DNA of 64,000 nucleotides, taken from contig JADCFN010000016.1 in the NCBI GenBank assembly GCA_020249505.1, positions 91,329 to 155,328 of the forward strand, written 5' to 3'. Shown here piece after piece: positions 42,245-50,682 of the stretch. The first letter of the stretch is position 1. Every line of letters starts with the position of its first letter. Source of the DNA: Roseomonas sp. GTDB taxonomy: Bacteria > Pseudomonadota > Alphaproteobacteria > Acetobacterales > Acetobacteraceae. Below the pieces are notes generated by a model that saw only the letters and a program-made list of their open reading frames with translations, ran no database searches and was not told the origin of the DNA. The translations under genes were made by a program, and so were the position numbers.

Positions 42245-43401
42245 GGGGTGGACTCCAAGTCAGCAAGCAAACCAGGGGCGGGCGCATCCCGCCCGGCGGC
42301 CCATCCCGGCAGGGCGCGGGCGAGCGTAGTATCCTCCGCCGCCGCGGCCAGGGCCAGACCCAAAAGCGGGGCGAATTTAAAGCCATGGCCGGAAAAGCCT
42401 GACATGACGAAGCAACCGGGGGCCGCGGCTTCCAGGATGAATTCCTCCCGGTCTTCCACATCGTAATAACAGGCCTGGGCACCCAAGACGCGATAGCCTT
42501 CCGCATTGATCAGGCGCGGGCGGGCGAGGGCCAGAATTTCCTCGATTTCTGAGGGCGTGGCGGCGCGCGGGTCCGCCCCAGCGTCGCCCTGGCGGGAAAA
42601 GCGGTGATCGCCGATCTTGAGCGCGGTGCCGGCCACCGGCGGTACGGCGTAAAACCCTCCATCTTCGGCCAGATCAAGCAGCATGGGCGCGGCTTCCCAG
42701 GCGGCGCGGAAGGCGGGCGGGGCTTCAAGCCGCACCAGGATTTGCCGGGACGGCACCACGCGGCCAGTAAGCCCAGTGCCGAGCAGCCTTGGCCCCCAGG
42801 GACCGGCGGCGAGCACCAGCAGATCGGCGCTGCGTTCCGCGCCATTGGAGAGCCTCAGCGCCGCACGATCCGGCAGGGCGGCAGAGACCTCGGCGGTTTC
42901 GAAAACCACGCCTTGTGTGGCGAGATGCGCGGCGAGCCCGGCGACAATCCGTTCCGCGAGCAGCGCGCCACCGCGCGGCAAGGTGAAGGCGGCGGCGATG
43001 CCGGTATCTGACAGCATGGGAAAGCGCGTGGTGATCTGATCCGGTGCCAAATCCGCGCAAGAATGCCCATCGGCCCGCAGCGCAGCCCGGCTTTCCGCAA
43101 GCCAGCCGCCATGATGATTGGCCAAGGCCAACACGCCGGTTTCTACATAATGCCGCGCGCCAAGCGCGGCCCAGATCATCTCCCAGGCCGCATAGGCAGG
43201 ATCAACCATCCGCATATATCCGGCCTGCGCGCCATAGGCGTGGCGGATCAGCCGGTGCTGATCCACGGAGGCGCCGCGCGGATTCGGAATGGGCGCCTGT
43301 TCAATCACGCGCACCTGCCAACCGGCGCGCATGAGCGCCCAGGCGGTGCAAAGCCCCATAATGCCGGCGCCGAGAATCAGGGCGTTTCGTTGTGCTGCCA
43401 T
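42241..43401 (-). CDS. FAD-dependent oxidoreductase, DAO/monomeric sarcosine oxidase-like
   Basis: Amine-oxidising flavoprotein of 386 residues. The FAD motif LILGAGIMGLCTAWALMRAGWQV is followed by DQHRLIRHAYG, close to the monomeric sarcosine oxidase and N-methyltryptophan oxidase pattern, and the C-terminus holds FVMSGFSGHGFKFAPLLG. The usual covalent-flavin cysteine region reads AQACYYDVEDREEF, with a Cys in the expected position. It probably oxidises an N-methyl or secondary amine. It is coupled to the downstream acyl-CoA dehydrogenase. Confidence 0.87.
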   Translation of the reverse strand: MAAQRNALILGAGIMGLCTAWALMRAGWQVRVIEQAPIPNPRGASVDQHRLIRHAYGAQAGYMRMVDPAYAAWEMIWAALGARHYVETGVLALANHHGGWLAESRAALRADGHSCADLAPDQITTRFPMLSDTGIAAAFTLPRGGALLAERIVAGLAAHLATQGVVFETAEVSAALPDRAALRLSNGAERSADLLVLAAGPWGPRLLGTGLTGRVVPSRQILVRLEAPPAFRAAWEAAPMLLDLAEDGGFYAVPPVAGTALKIGDHRFSRQGDAGADPRAATPSEIEEILALARPRLINAEGYRVLGAQACYYDVEDREEFILEAAAPGCFVMSGFSGHGFKFAPLLGLALAAAAEDTTLARALPGWAAGRDAPAPGLLADLESTP

Positions 43402-43536
43402 GGGCGAAGCCTATGCCGGTTTGGGCGGGGAATGGGAATGCTTGTTTTCTCAACCCGTGAGGGGCAAACCGCCTTTGTCTGGCCAATCCGCGGCGAGGAA
43501 CCGTCCCGCCCAGGGCCAAAAGGAGCGCCTCCCGCC

Positions 43537-43923
43537 ATGATCATCGCCTTCTGGACCCTGCCTTTGACGCTGATCTTCCTCTGGCTCAGCTTTCGCGTCA
43601 TTCGCTATCGGCGGGCAGAGCGGATTCCGCTTGGGTCAGGGGGCAATGCCGCCTTGGAACGTGCCCTGCGGGCACATGCCAATTTCGCGGAATATGTGCC
43701 TTTCGCGACGCTAATGTTGGTTCTGGCGGAATGGGGCGGCACATGGCCGTGGCTGCTCCACGCGCTTGGGGCGCTGCTTGTCGCCGCACGCCTCTCCCAT
43801 GGCATGGGCCTGATGCAAGACCCTGAGGATTATCGCTTTCGTGTTTTTGGAATGATGGGCACCACCGCAACCATCGGCATCGCGGCGCTGGCCGCCTTCT
43901 GGGGTGCCCTTATGCGCGGCTGA
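43537..43923 (+). CDS. MAPEG-family membrane protein
   Basis: Integral membrane protein of 128 residues with four hydrophobic segments. I chose the ATG at 43537, just after an AAGGAG site; a longer open frame upstream has no family content. The segment GGNAALERALRAHANFAEYVPFATLML and the C-terminal HGMG...RVFGMMGTT are MAPEG hallmarks (the family of membrane glutathione transferases and related eicosanoid enzymes). In bacteria the function is poorly defined. It is divergent from the sarcosine-oxidase-like gene. Confidence 0.88.
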   Translation: MIIAFWTLPLTLIFLWLSFRVIRYRRAERIPLGSGGNAALERALRAHANFAEYVPFATLMLVLAEWGGTWPWLLHALGALLVAARLSHGMGLMQDPEDYRFRVFGMMGTTATIGIAALAAFWGALMRG

Positions 43924-43985
43924 GCGCTTGCGCAAAGGCCGTTAATGCGCTCCATGATGCCGCCTCATCCGGGGAGAAATGAGGC

Positions 43986-44417
43986 ATGACCCCACCCCTC
44001 GTACCTCGCACCGCCGACCTCGTCCCCGAGCTTTCGGTGCGCGACCTTGCCAAAAGCCTTGCCTTCTGGTGCGGGGCTTGTGGCTTCGCCGTGATTTACG
44101 ACCGGCCAGAGCACGCCTTCGCCTGCATTCAGCGCGGCTCGGCGCGGGTGATGCTCGACCAGCTGGGCACGGATCGGGACTGGGTGACGGGTCCGCTCGA
44201 GCCGCCGCTGGGACGGGGCATCAATCTTGAGATCGCGGTCGAGGATATTGCGCCAATCCTGGCGGCCTTGGCCGCGGTGGGTTGGCCGCTTTTTCTCGAC
44301 GCTGAGGAGAAGACCTACCGCGTCGGCGAAGGTGCGGTGACGGCGCGGCAATTCCTGGTGCAGGACCCGGACGGCTACCTGTTGCGCTTCTCCGAGAGGA
44401 TTGGCGATGGCGCTTGA
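43986..44417 (+). CDS. VOC-superfamily protein, bleomycin-resistance-like
   Basis: Single-module glyoxalase-fold protein of 143 residues: PELSVRDLAKSLAFWCGACGFAVIYDRPEHAFACIQRG, then INLEIAVEDIAPILAALAAVGWPLF and VQDPDGYLLRFSERIG. These are the pattern of bleomycin-binding proteins, which sequester rather than transform. The metal ligands expected for enzymes of the family are not convincing, supporting a binding role. Follows the MAPEG gene after 62 bases on the same strand. Confidence 0.82.
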   Translation: MTPPLVPRTADLVPELSVRDLAKSLAFWCGACGFAVIYDRPEHAFACIQRGSARVMLDQLGTDRDWVTGPLEPPLGRGINLEIAVEDIAPILAALAAVGWPLFLDAEEKTYRVGEGAVTARQFLVQDPDGYLLRFSERIGDGA

Positions 44418-44538
44418 ATTCGAGACCTGAGATAACTGCTTTCGGCAGCGCTTCGGATGTGATCCTGCGTGGCCGAACGCTTGTGTGATTAGTGTGAATG
44501 CTGCCTATGATGCGCCTTCATTCTCGGAGAAATGACCC

Positions 44539-44919
44539 ATGACCCTAACCGTCCAACAAATGCTTGCCGCCGCAGAAGCCGTAGTGCCACGCATCAGCGC
44601 CGATGAAGCAAAGGGCCTGGTCGGCCGCGCCGATGTTGTGTTTCTGGATGTGCGCGAACCAGGCGAAGTCGCGGCCTCTGGCAAGGTGCCGGGTGCGCTC
44701 ACCATTCCGCGCGGTCTGGTTGAATTCCGCGCTGATCCTTCATCCGCACTGCATGATGCGAATTTCGACCGCGCCAAGACGATTGTTGCCTATTGCGCCT
44801 CTGGCGGGCGGTCCGCGCTGGTGCTGAAGACACTGCATGACATGGGCTATGCCAATGTGCGCAATCTGGGCGGCTTCAAGAATTGGGTGGATGGCGGCGG
44901 CGAGATTGAAAAAGCCTGA
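44539..44919 (+). CDS. Rhodanese-like domain protein
   Basis: Single-domain sulfurtransferase of 126 residues. VVFLDVREPGEVAASGKVPGALTIPRG is the typical opening; the active-site loop is VAYCASGGRSALVLKTL, with the persulfide-carrying cysteine followed by five residues and a serine-alanine turn. GYANVRNLGGFKNWVDGGGE ends the domain. No signal peptide, so cytoplasmic. It likely transfers sulfane sulfur; the acceptor is unknown. It ends before a clear convergent terminator. Confidence 0.9.
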   Translation: MTLTVQQMLAAAEAVVPRISADEAKGLVGRADVVFLDVREPGEVAASGKVPGALTIPRGLVEFRADPSSALHDANFDRAKTIVAYCASGGRSALVLKTLHDMGYANVRNLGGFKNWVDGGGEIEKA

Positions 44920-44928
44920 TATCAGAAC

Positions 44929-44954
44929 GGGGGTCGCGCCAACACGCGATCCCC
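44929..44954. terminator. Convergent terminator hairpin
   Basis: 10-bp stem GGGGGTCGCG / CGCGATCCCC (one G-T pair) with a six-base loop, then TTGTTAT, between the rhodanese gene and the convergent Bug gene. Confidence 0.65.
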
Positions 44955-44970
44955 TTGTTATGCGCAGACT

Positions 44971-45927
44971 CTATTGCGGCTGAATGCCGGCCGCGCGCGC
45001 GGCATCGCCCCATTTCTTCATTTCCGCTTCCGTGAAGGCGCGCATTTCTTCCGGCGTATTGGACACAATCTCAGCGCCGAGTGTCTTGTGGCGTTCCACC
45101 ACGCTTGGCACTTGCAAGGCGGCGCGGATATCGGCGTTCAGCTTGGCCAGAATGGGTGCGGGAATGCCCGCCGGGCCAATCACCATGCCCCAGGTTGAAG
45201 CCTCAAAGCCGGGCAGGAAGGCCTCACCAATCGTCGGCACATCGGGCAATTGCGGGCTGCGCCGTGCGCCGGTGGTGGCAAGGGCTTTCAGCGTGCCGGC
45301 CTGAATATGCGGCAGTGCCGCCGGCACCGTATCAAACATGATGTTCACGCGATTGGCGATCAGATCGGGATGCGCCTGGGTGCTGCCGCGATAGGGCACG
45401 TTTTCAAGCTTAATCCCAGTGCGCTCGGCAAACAGCACAGGCGCAAGGCGCACTACGCCACCCGTGCCGGCAAAGGTCACACCAGGGTTACGCTTGGCGT
45501 ATTCCACCAATTCAGCGGGCGTATTGGGTGCGAAGGCTTTCGGCGCACACAAGACCAAAGGCGTTGCGGTGGTCTGCGTGATAAAGGTGAAATCCCGCAT
45601 GGTATCGAAGGGCAGCCGATAAAAGGCCGCATTCACGGGATGCGCCACGGATACCAGGGCAAGCGTGTGCCCATCCGGCGCGCTGCGCGCCAGCACTTCC
45701 GTACCGATCACGCCATCTGCCCCGGCGCGGTTCTCCACCGGCACCGGCTGGCCCCAAGCGGCGGCCAATGGCTCGGCGATCAACCGCGCGGTGATGTCCG
45801 AAACGCCACCGGGCGTATAGGGCACAATCATGCGCACGGCACGATTGGGAAAGCCTGTTTGCGCCCGCGAGGGCGCAGCAAGCAGAATGGCGGGCGCGGC
45901 CAAGGCAGCGCGGCGGGTAAGATTCAT
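44971..45927 (-). CDS. Bug-family tripartite tricarboxylate transporter receptor
   Basis: Fourth Bug receptor in the window, 318 residues. Signal peptide MNLTRRAALAAPAILLAAPSRA, then the mature start GFPNRAVRMIVPYTPGGVSDITARL, FAGTGGVVRLAPVLFAERTG and NVPYRGSTQAHPDL. The classic first ligand loop is present (YTPGGVSD). No membrane subunits adjacent. The 122 bases upstream, between it and tsaB, are divergent and likely hold promoters for both. Confidence 0.92.
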   Translation of the reverse strand: MNLTRRAALAAPAILLAAPSRAQTGFPNRAVRMIVPYTPGGVSDITARLIAEPLAAAWGQPVPVENRAGADGVIGTEVLARSAPDGHTLALVSVAHPVNAAFYRLPFDTMRDFTFITQTTATPLVLCAPKAFAPNTPAELVEYAKRNPGVTFAGTGGVVRLAPVLFAERTGIKLENVPYRGSTQAHPDLIANRVNIMFDTVPAALPHIQAGTLKALATTGARRSPQLPDVPTIGEAFLPGFEASTWGMVIGPAGIPAPILAKLNADIRAALQVPSVVERHKTLGAEIVSNTPEEMRAFTEAEMKKWGDAARAAGIQPQ

Positions 45928-46049
45928 AGTGTTTCTCCCTTTGGGTATTTCGGGAAGTCTGCATGATTACGCGGATTGTGCCAGGGTTTCTCCCCGCCGG
46001 CGATTTAGCGTAAACATGCCGCCGATGCCGCCCCACCTAGAATTCCGCC

Positions 46050-46709
46050 ATGCTGATCCTTGCCCTTGAAGGGGCCTTGGCGCGCTGTTCGGCGGCGCTG
46101 CTCAAGGATGGCGCGCTCCTGTCAGCCGCCCTGCATGAAGCACCGCGCGGCCATCCCTCTGCCCTGCCCCCGATGGCGGAGCAGGTTTTGGCGGAAGCCG
46201 GGATCGCGCCGGCCGCCTTGGACGCCGTCGCGGTGGGCATCGGGCCGGGGGGCTTTACGGGCCTGCGTACAGCGATTGCCCTCGCGGAGGGTTTGGCGCG
46301 GGCGCTCGGCAAGCCCCTGATCGGCGTGACGACCGGTGAGGCTTTGGCGGCGGAGGTCCCGCCAGCGGCACGGGCTGGCCGGGCGCTGTGGTCTGTGCTG
46401 GATCAACGCCAGGGTCGTCTGGTGCTGGAAATCTTCCGCCCAGGCGCGGTACTGCCCGAACCACCCCTCATCCTGCCGCTGGCCGACCTACCCGAACCTG
46501 AAGCACCCGTGCTTTTGGTGGGCGATGCGGCGGCAGCGGCCGCGGCAGCGCTTTCGGCGCGGGGTTTTGCGGCCAGCGCCGCGCTGCCTGGGCTGCCCTC
46601 AGCGGCGGCGTTGGGGCGTGTGGCCGGGCAACGGCTTGCAGGCGGGCTTCCCCCGCGCGGCGCGACACCGCTTTATGCGGAACCACCCGCTACCACGCGG
46701 CCGGGCTGA
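46050..46709 (+). CDS. tsaB: tRNA threonylcarbamoyladenosine biosynthesis protein TsaB
   Basis: Partner of TsaD in making t6A37 of ANN-decoding tRNAs. 219 residues: [77 protein letters not shown] are the conserved parts of the ASKHA-fold protein, which lacks the metal site of TsaD. Directly followed by rimI after five bases, the common tsaB-rimI pairing. Confidence 0.92.
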   Translation: MLILALEGALARCSAALLKDGALLSAALHEAPRGHPSALPPMAEQVLAEAGIAPAALDAVAVGIGPGGFTGLRTAIALAEGLARALGKPLIGVTTGEALAAEVPPAARAGRALWSVLDQRQGRLVLEIFRPGAVLPEPPLILPLADLPEPEAPVLLVGDAAAAAAAALSARGFAASAALPGLPSAAALGRVAGQRLAGGLPPRGATPLYAEPPATTRPG

Positions 46710-46714
46710 CGCGC

Positions 46715-47176
46715 ATGGCAGCGCTGGTCAAACATGTGGGCGCCGAAGCGGCGGCGCTGCTCGCGGAAATTCATGCAGAAAGCTTTGCGGCCAATCAGTC
46801 TTGGGGACCGTCTGCGATCGCGCTGATGCTCGGCTTGCCCGGGCATTTCGGCCTGCTTGCCCTTGGGGAGGATCAGCCTCTCGGCTTCGCACTCGGCCGG
46901 GCGCAGGGGGGGGAGGCTGAAATCCTGACCATCGCCGTCCGACCAGGGGCGCGACACCGGGGGCTTGGGCGCCTTTTGCTGGGCGCCCTGATGGCCGAAG
47001 CCACGCAACGCAGCGCGACAGAGCTCTTTCTTGAGGTTGCAGAACCCAACATCGCCGCACGTGCGCTTTACGCAGGTGTTGGCGCGCAAGAGGTCGGCCG
47101 CCGGCCCCGCTACTATGCCGATGGCACGGCGGCATTGGTCTTGCGCGTTTCCCTTTCGGATACTGGAAAAAAGTGA
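46715..47176 (+). CDS. rimI: Ribosomal protein S18-alanine N-acetyltransferase (RimI-like)
   Basis: GNAT acetyltransferase of 153 residues, the length of RimI. IHAESFAANQSWGPSAIALML replaces the usual EKxxFxxPWS segment; ILTIAVRPGARHRGLGRLLLGALMAEA is the acetyl-CoA loop, and LFLEVAEPNIAARALYAGVGAQEVGRRPRYYADG is the diagnostic RimI C-terminus. Position next to tsaB supports the name. It may acetylate S18 or other protein N-termini. Confidence 0.88.
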   Translation: MAALVKHVGAEAAALLAEIHAESFAANQSWGPSAIALMLGLPGHFGLLALGEDQPLGFALGRAQGGEAEILTIAVRPGARHRGLGRLLLGALMAEATQRSATELFLEVAEPNIAARALYAGVGAQEVGRRPRYYADGTAALVLRVSLSDTGKK

Positions 47177-47204
47177 ACGTTAACTGAGAGTATTGAAGTA
47201 AATA

Positions 47205-47450
47205 TCAACCTCGGCGCAGCAGAATAATGGATTCTCCGTTATTTTGATCGGTGATGCTGACCACCTCATGCCCCTGTTCCACAGCCGTTAATGGTACATT
47301 GCGTCGCGGTTCGGCCCCGCGCAGCCTGATCTCCAAAACCTGTCCTGCTTCCATTTGGTCCAGTGCCAAACGCACAAGAACAAACGTCATCGGACAGGTT
47401 TCCAAAGAGATATCTATCTTGCGGTCCAGCTTCAAATGGGTGGCGCACAT
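47205..47450 (-). CDS. TusA-family sulfurtransferase-like protein
   Basis: Small protein of 81 residues. The family core is clear: LDRKIDISLETCPMTFVLVRLALDQMEAGQVLEIRL, with the CPM cysteine-proline signature of TusA/YeeD/SirA-like proteins that carry persulfide sulfur. I chose the ATG at 47450; the longer frame to 47615 lacks family similarity. TusA delivers sulfur for tRNA thiolation or sulfur metabolism, and the variants in this bacterial class have RGAEPRRNVPLT after the core. G+C is lower than around it, and the 143-base divergent gap to mucR holds no other gene. Confidence 0.82.
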   Translation of the reverse strand: MCATHLKLDRKIDISLETCPMTFVLVRLALDQMEAGQVLEIRLRGAEPRRNVPLTAVEQGHEVVSITDQNNGESIILLRRG

Positions 47451-47593
47451 AGCAATGGTTGCAATCTTGATCAGATATTCACCTTTTCGGTATTGCCGGC
47501 CGATCCGGCAACCTGAAGATGATGTTGAATACTTTACTTGCTTTCCTTCCGACAGGAAACTAGACCATTTGTAAATCGTCCAGGGAAAAATCC

Positions 47594-48022
47594 ATGTCAG
47601 ACGGCAAGGCTGCATCCAATATCCTCGCCCTCACCGCGCAAATCGTCTCAGCGCATGTGGCGCATAATGCGGTTGCCTCCTCCGCCCTGCCCGCCCTGAT
47701 CCAGGAAGTGCATCGCACGTTATCATCCATCGAAACTGCCCCGGTGCCTGTGGCGCAACGCCCGGAACCCGCCGTCCCCATCGCGAAATCCTTAACACCG
47801 GAATTCATCATTTGCCTGGAAGACGGCAAGAAAATGAAGATGCTGAAGCGCCATCTGAAAACCGCTTTCAACATGACCCCGGAACAATACCGCGAACGCT
47901 GGGGTCTTGCGCCGGAGTATCCCATGGTGGCGCCGCGTTATGCCAAGCAGCGCTCCTCCTTGGCCAAGAAGATCGGCCTTGGCACCACGCCCCGCAAACG
48001 CCGGGGTGCGGCTGCTGGCTGA
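47594..48022 (+). CDS. mucR: MucR/Ros-family zinc-finger transcriptional regulator
   Basis: Regulator of 142 residues, typical of alphaproteobacteria. After a variable N-terminal half come the conserved zinc-finger and DNA-binding parts FIICLEDGKKMKMLKRHLKTAFNMTPEQYRERWGL and PRYAKQRSSLAKKIGLG. MucR/Ros proteins control exopolysaccharide, motility and envelope genes and often repress their own gene. Its nearness to olsB and the flagellar cluster is suggestive only. Confidence 0.94.
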   Translation: MSDGKAASNILALTAQIVSAHVAHNAVASSALPALIQEVHRTLSSIETAPVPVAQRPEPAVPIAKSLTPEFIICLEDGKKMKMLKRHLKTAFNMTPEQYRERWGLAPEYPMVAPRYAKQRSSLAKKIGLGTTPRKRRGAAAG

Positions 48023-48122
48023 CTACCGGTTTGGCGATCAGACAAACTAATCTATAAAGGGTTTTGCGGTTTGTGACCCTGGGGTTGTCCCGGAATGGGG
48101 CCGCCCTGGGACGGGATTGCTG

Positions 48123-48947
48123 ATGCCAATTAAGCAGGATGACGTTGCCCCCCCCGAAGCGGGCTTTGAGGAGTTGCGCGCCGGCAATCTTGGCGTGCGC
48201 CTGGCCCTGACGGCGGCCGAGATTGATGCGGTGCAGGCGCTGCGTTACCGGGTTTTCTATCAGGAAATGGGTGCCCGCGCCGATACTGCCACCGCGGCCA
48301 GCCATCGCGACCGCGATGATTTTGATGCCATCGCCGATCATTTGCTGGTGTTGGATCATGATCGGGGCGAAGGCCCGGAATCGGTTGTCGGCACCTATCG
48401 CCTGATCCGGCGCGAAGGCGCGGAAAAGCTTGGGCGCTGGTATTCCCAAGGTGAATATGATGTCTCCCGCCTGGTGGCCTACCCCGCGCCGGTGCTGGAA
48501 TTGGGTCGGTCTTGCGTGGATGGGGCCTATCGCAGCCGCGGAACGCTGCAATTGCTCTGGGATGGCATCGCGGCCTATGTCTTTCGCCATGACATTGCGC
48601 TGATGTTCGGCTGTGCTTCCCTGCCCGGCACCGATCTGGACGCGCTGGCCGATCAATTGACCTATCTGCACGCCTTCCATCTGGCGCCAGAAGAATTGCG
48701 CCCGCGTGCGCTGCCGGAACGCTTTGTGGAAATGCGCCGCAAAAACCCGGAAAGCATCGACAAGCGCGCCACGCTTGCGGCGCTGCCGCCACTCGTGAAA
48801 GGCTATTTGCGCCTGGGGGGCTTTGTCGGTGACGGCGCGGTGTTGGATGAGCAGTTCAACACCACCGATGTTTCTGTCGTGGTGAAGACCGATATGGTCA
48901 CGCAAAAATACCGCAAGCACTACGAACGCAAGCACGCCGACCGGTAG
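48123..48947 (+). CDS. olsB: L-ornithine N-alpha-acyltransferase OlsB
   Basis: Acyl-ACP-dependent enzyme that makes lyso-ornithine lipid, the first step to phosphorus-free ornithine membrane lipids. 274 residues from the ATG at 48123 (a TTG two codons earlier is possible). LRYRVFYQEMGA, DDFDAIADHLLVLD, VGTYRLIRREGAEKLG, EYDVSRLV and LELGRSCVDGAYRSRGTLQLLWDGIAAY are the conserved GNAT-like segments of OlsB/hemolysin-type acyltransferases. The OlsA partner is not in the window, so it is presumably elsewhere. Confidence 0.9.
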   Translation: MPIKQDDVAPPEAGFEELRAGNLGVRLALTAAEIDAVQALRYRVFYQEMGARADTATAASHRDRDDFDAIADHLLVLDHDRGEGPESVVGTYRLIRREGAEKLGRWYSQGEYDVSRLVAYPAPVLELGRSCVDGAYRSRGTLQLLWDGIAAYVFRHDIALMFGCASLPGTDLDALADQLTYLHAFHLAPEELRPRALPERFVEMRRKNPESIDKRATLAALPPLVKGYLRLGGFVGDGAVLDEQFNTTDVSVVVKTDMVTQKYRKHYERKHADR

Positions 48948-48951
48948 GAAA

Positions 48952-48981
48952 ATGGCGTGACCCGCGAAAGGATCACGCCAT
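48952..48981. terminator. Hairpin between olsB and flgH
   Basis: 9-bp perfect inverted repeat ATGGCGTGA / TCACGCCAT with a 12-base loop, lying between two convergent genes. No U-tract, so weak as a rho-independent terminator. Confidence 0.5.
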
Positions 48982-48988
48982 CACAAGA

Positions 48989-49726
48989 TCAGAATGGCAG
49001 GATGATATCCATCAATTCCTGCCCATAGCGCGGGCGCTGTACATCGCTGATCGTGCCCCGCCCACCATAGGCAATGCGCGCTTCCGCAAGCCGGTCGTGG
49101 CGTACGGTGTTATCAGACCCGATATCCTGCGGACGAATGATTCCGCCCACCTGCAAATCACGCAATTCCTGATTGACGCGCACCTGCTGGCGGCCAACCA
49201 CCACCAGATTGCCATTCGGCAGCACCTGCGAAACCGTCGCTGCAACGCGCAGATTGATCTGTTCCGAACGCTTTAGCGTGCCCGCCCCCGTCACATCGCT
49301 GGCGGAACTCGCGGATACCGCCTTGGAAGGATCAAAGCCTGAGGGGAAAAGCCTGCCAAAGGATGATTCCAGACCCAGCAGATTGGGAATCCCCATGCTT
49401 TCGCTATTGTCGCGATTGCGCTTGGTGGAGTTTTCCATATCCGCCTCATCCTGGATCGAAACCAGAACGGTCACCAGATCACCCACCGATGCGGCGCGCT
49501 GATCACGTAAAAACGTCCGGCTGCCCTGGCGCCAGAGGCTGTTGTTTTGCAAGGGCGGATCGCTCGGATTCGGCATTGGCATCGTCACTGGGCGCCAGCG
49601 CGGATCGGAGGTCGGGTTTTCGATAGCCGCCAGTTCCGGGCCTTGGCCAAGGCGCGAAAGCCGTTCCGCAGTGCTACAGGCAGAAAGGCTGGCCGCCGCA
49701 AGCAAAAGAATGGGCAGACGCATCAT
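48989..49726 (-). CDS. flgH: Flagellar L-ring protein FlgH
   Basis: Outer-membrane lipoprotein ring of the flagellar basal body, 245 residues. The lipobox is LSAC at about 14-17, so processing leaves the lipidated Cys. NNSLWRQGSRTFLRDQRAASVGDLVTVLVSIQDEADMENSTKR and GNLVVVGRQQVRVNQELRDLQVGGIIRPQDIGSDNTV are conserved. It is the last gene of flgF-flgG-flgA-flgH; its start and the flgA stop share a base. Confidence 0.96.
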   Translation of the reverse strand: MMRLPILLLAAASLSACSTAERLSRLGQGPELAAIENPTSDPRWRPVTMPMPNPSDPPLQNNSLWRQGSRTFLRDQRAASVGDLVTVLVSIQDEADMENSTKRNRDNSESMGIPNLLGLESSFGRLFPSGFDPSKAVSASSASDVTGAGTLKRSEQINLRVAATVSQVLPNGNLVVVGRQQVRVNQELRDLQVGGIIRPQDIGSDNTVRHDRLAEARIAYGGRGTISDVQRPRYGQELMDIILPF

Positions 49727-50682
49727 CAGCTCCTTTCGGCCGAACGGATCGGGCCAGCACCAAGGCGTACCTGCACACGGCCCGGCCCAATCGCCTCAGC
49801 TTCCACAATATTGCGGGAGGAGAGGTTCATCACACTCAGCCGGCCACCGCGCGAAGCGGCTTCCAGGGCGCGGCCTTGCGTGGTCAGGGAAATTCCTGGG
49901 CCTTCCACCACCATCAGCACCACTTCATTCTTGGCAATAATTTGCGGCAGCATCAGATCGGCCGTCATGAAGGGCAGCTCCGTCCCGATCGGACGACGCA
50001 ATTGCATCCCAACCACATCTTCCAAGCGCTGCGCAGTGCCCGGGCGCACACGCTCGGCGCGCAGCTGCATCAACCGAACATCATCTGGCTTCACGACATC
50101 ACCAATGGCCAGCCGGCGCGTGGACACAACGGCCTGTACCGTGGCAATGGCCCGGCCCGCAACGCGCATGCGAACGCTTGGCATGCCATCCGCCATAACA
50201 ACCAGCGTCGCCGCGAAGCGATTGGACCCGCTTTCGTAATTACCCCCCTCAGCGGAAAGCCGAGGCAAGGCATTCAGCGGCAAAATCGGCGGCGAAAAGG
50301 CCGCAAGTTCAAGTTCCGAATCAACGGGCAGGCCCAGCGGGTGCAACTCGGCGCGCAACGCCTCAATCGCGGCTTCGCGGGAAAGCGCCCGACCTGGGCG
50401 TTCAATCACACTCCGCTCAGCGCCCGAAGTCGGGCGCCAATCCACATTGAAGCGCCGCGCGATGGAAGCAAGCTGAGATGCTTCAATGACATAGCGCTGA
50501 CCCGGCGCTGGCGCGGCACCTATCACCACATCGCCACGCGTTGTGCCATCGAAAAGATCGGAAATGCGGATGACCTGATCTTCGACCAGGCTTTGGGACC
50601 GCAGCACCACCACCTCTGCGCGCGCCTTGCCGGGCAGCGCAAGCAGCCCCGCAGGCAGCAGCAAAAAAAGCCGCCTATCCAT
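49726..50682 (-). CDS. flgA: Flagellar P-ring assembly chaperone FlgA
   Basis: Periplasmic chaperone for P-ring (FlgI) assembly, 318 residues including a signal peptide ending near GKARA. SAF-domain pattern in the C-terminal half: ATVQAVVSTRRLAIGDVVKPDDVRL, DVVGMQLRRPIGTELPFMTADL and VLMVVEGPGISLTTQGRALEAASRGGRLSVMNLSSRN. The N-terminal half is more divergent, as usual. One-base junctions with flgG and flgH on either side. Confidence 0.94.
   Translation of the reverse strand: MDRRLFLLLPAGLLALPGKARAEVVVLRSQSLVEDQVIRISDLFDGTTRGDVVIGAAPAPGQRYVIEASQLASIARRFNVDWRPTSGAERSVIERPGRALSREAAIEALRAELHPLGLPVDSELELAAFSPPILPLNALPRLSAEGGNYESGSNRFAATLVVMADGMPSVRMRVAGRAIATVQAVVSTRRLAIGDVVKPDDVRLMQLRAERVRPGTAQRLEDVVGMQLRRPIGTELPFMTADLMLPQIIAKNEVVLMVVEGPGISLTTQGRALEAASRGGRLSVMNLSSRNIVEAEAIGPGRVQVRLGAGPIRSAERS

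Noticed and set aside
47451..47615. N-terminal extension of the TusA-like protein
   Set aside because: Residues before MCATHL have no family match and lie in a divergent promoter gap.
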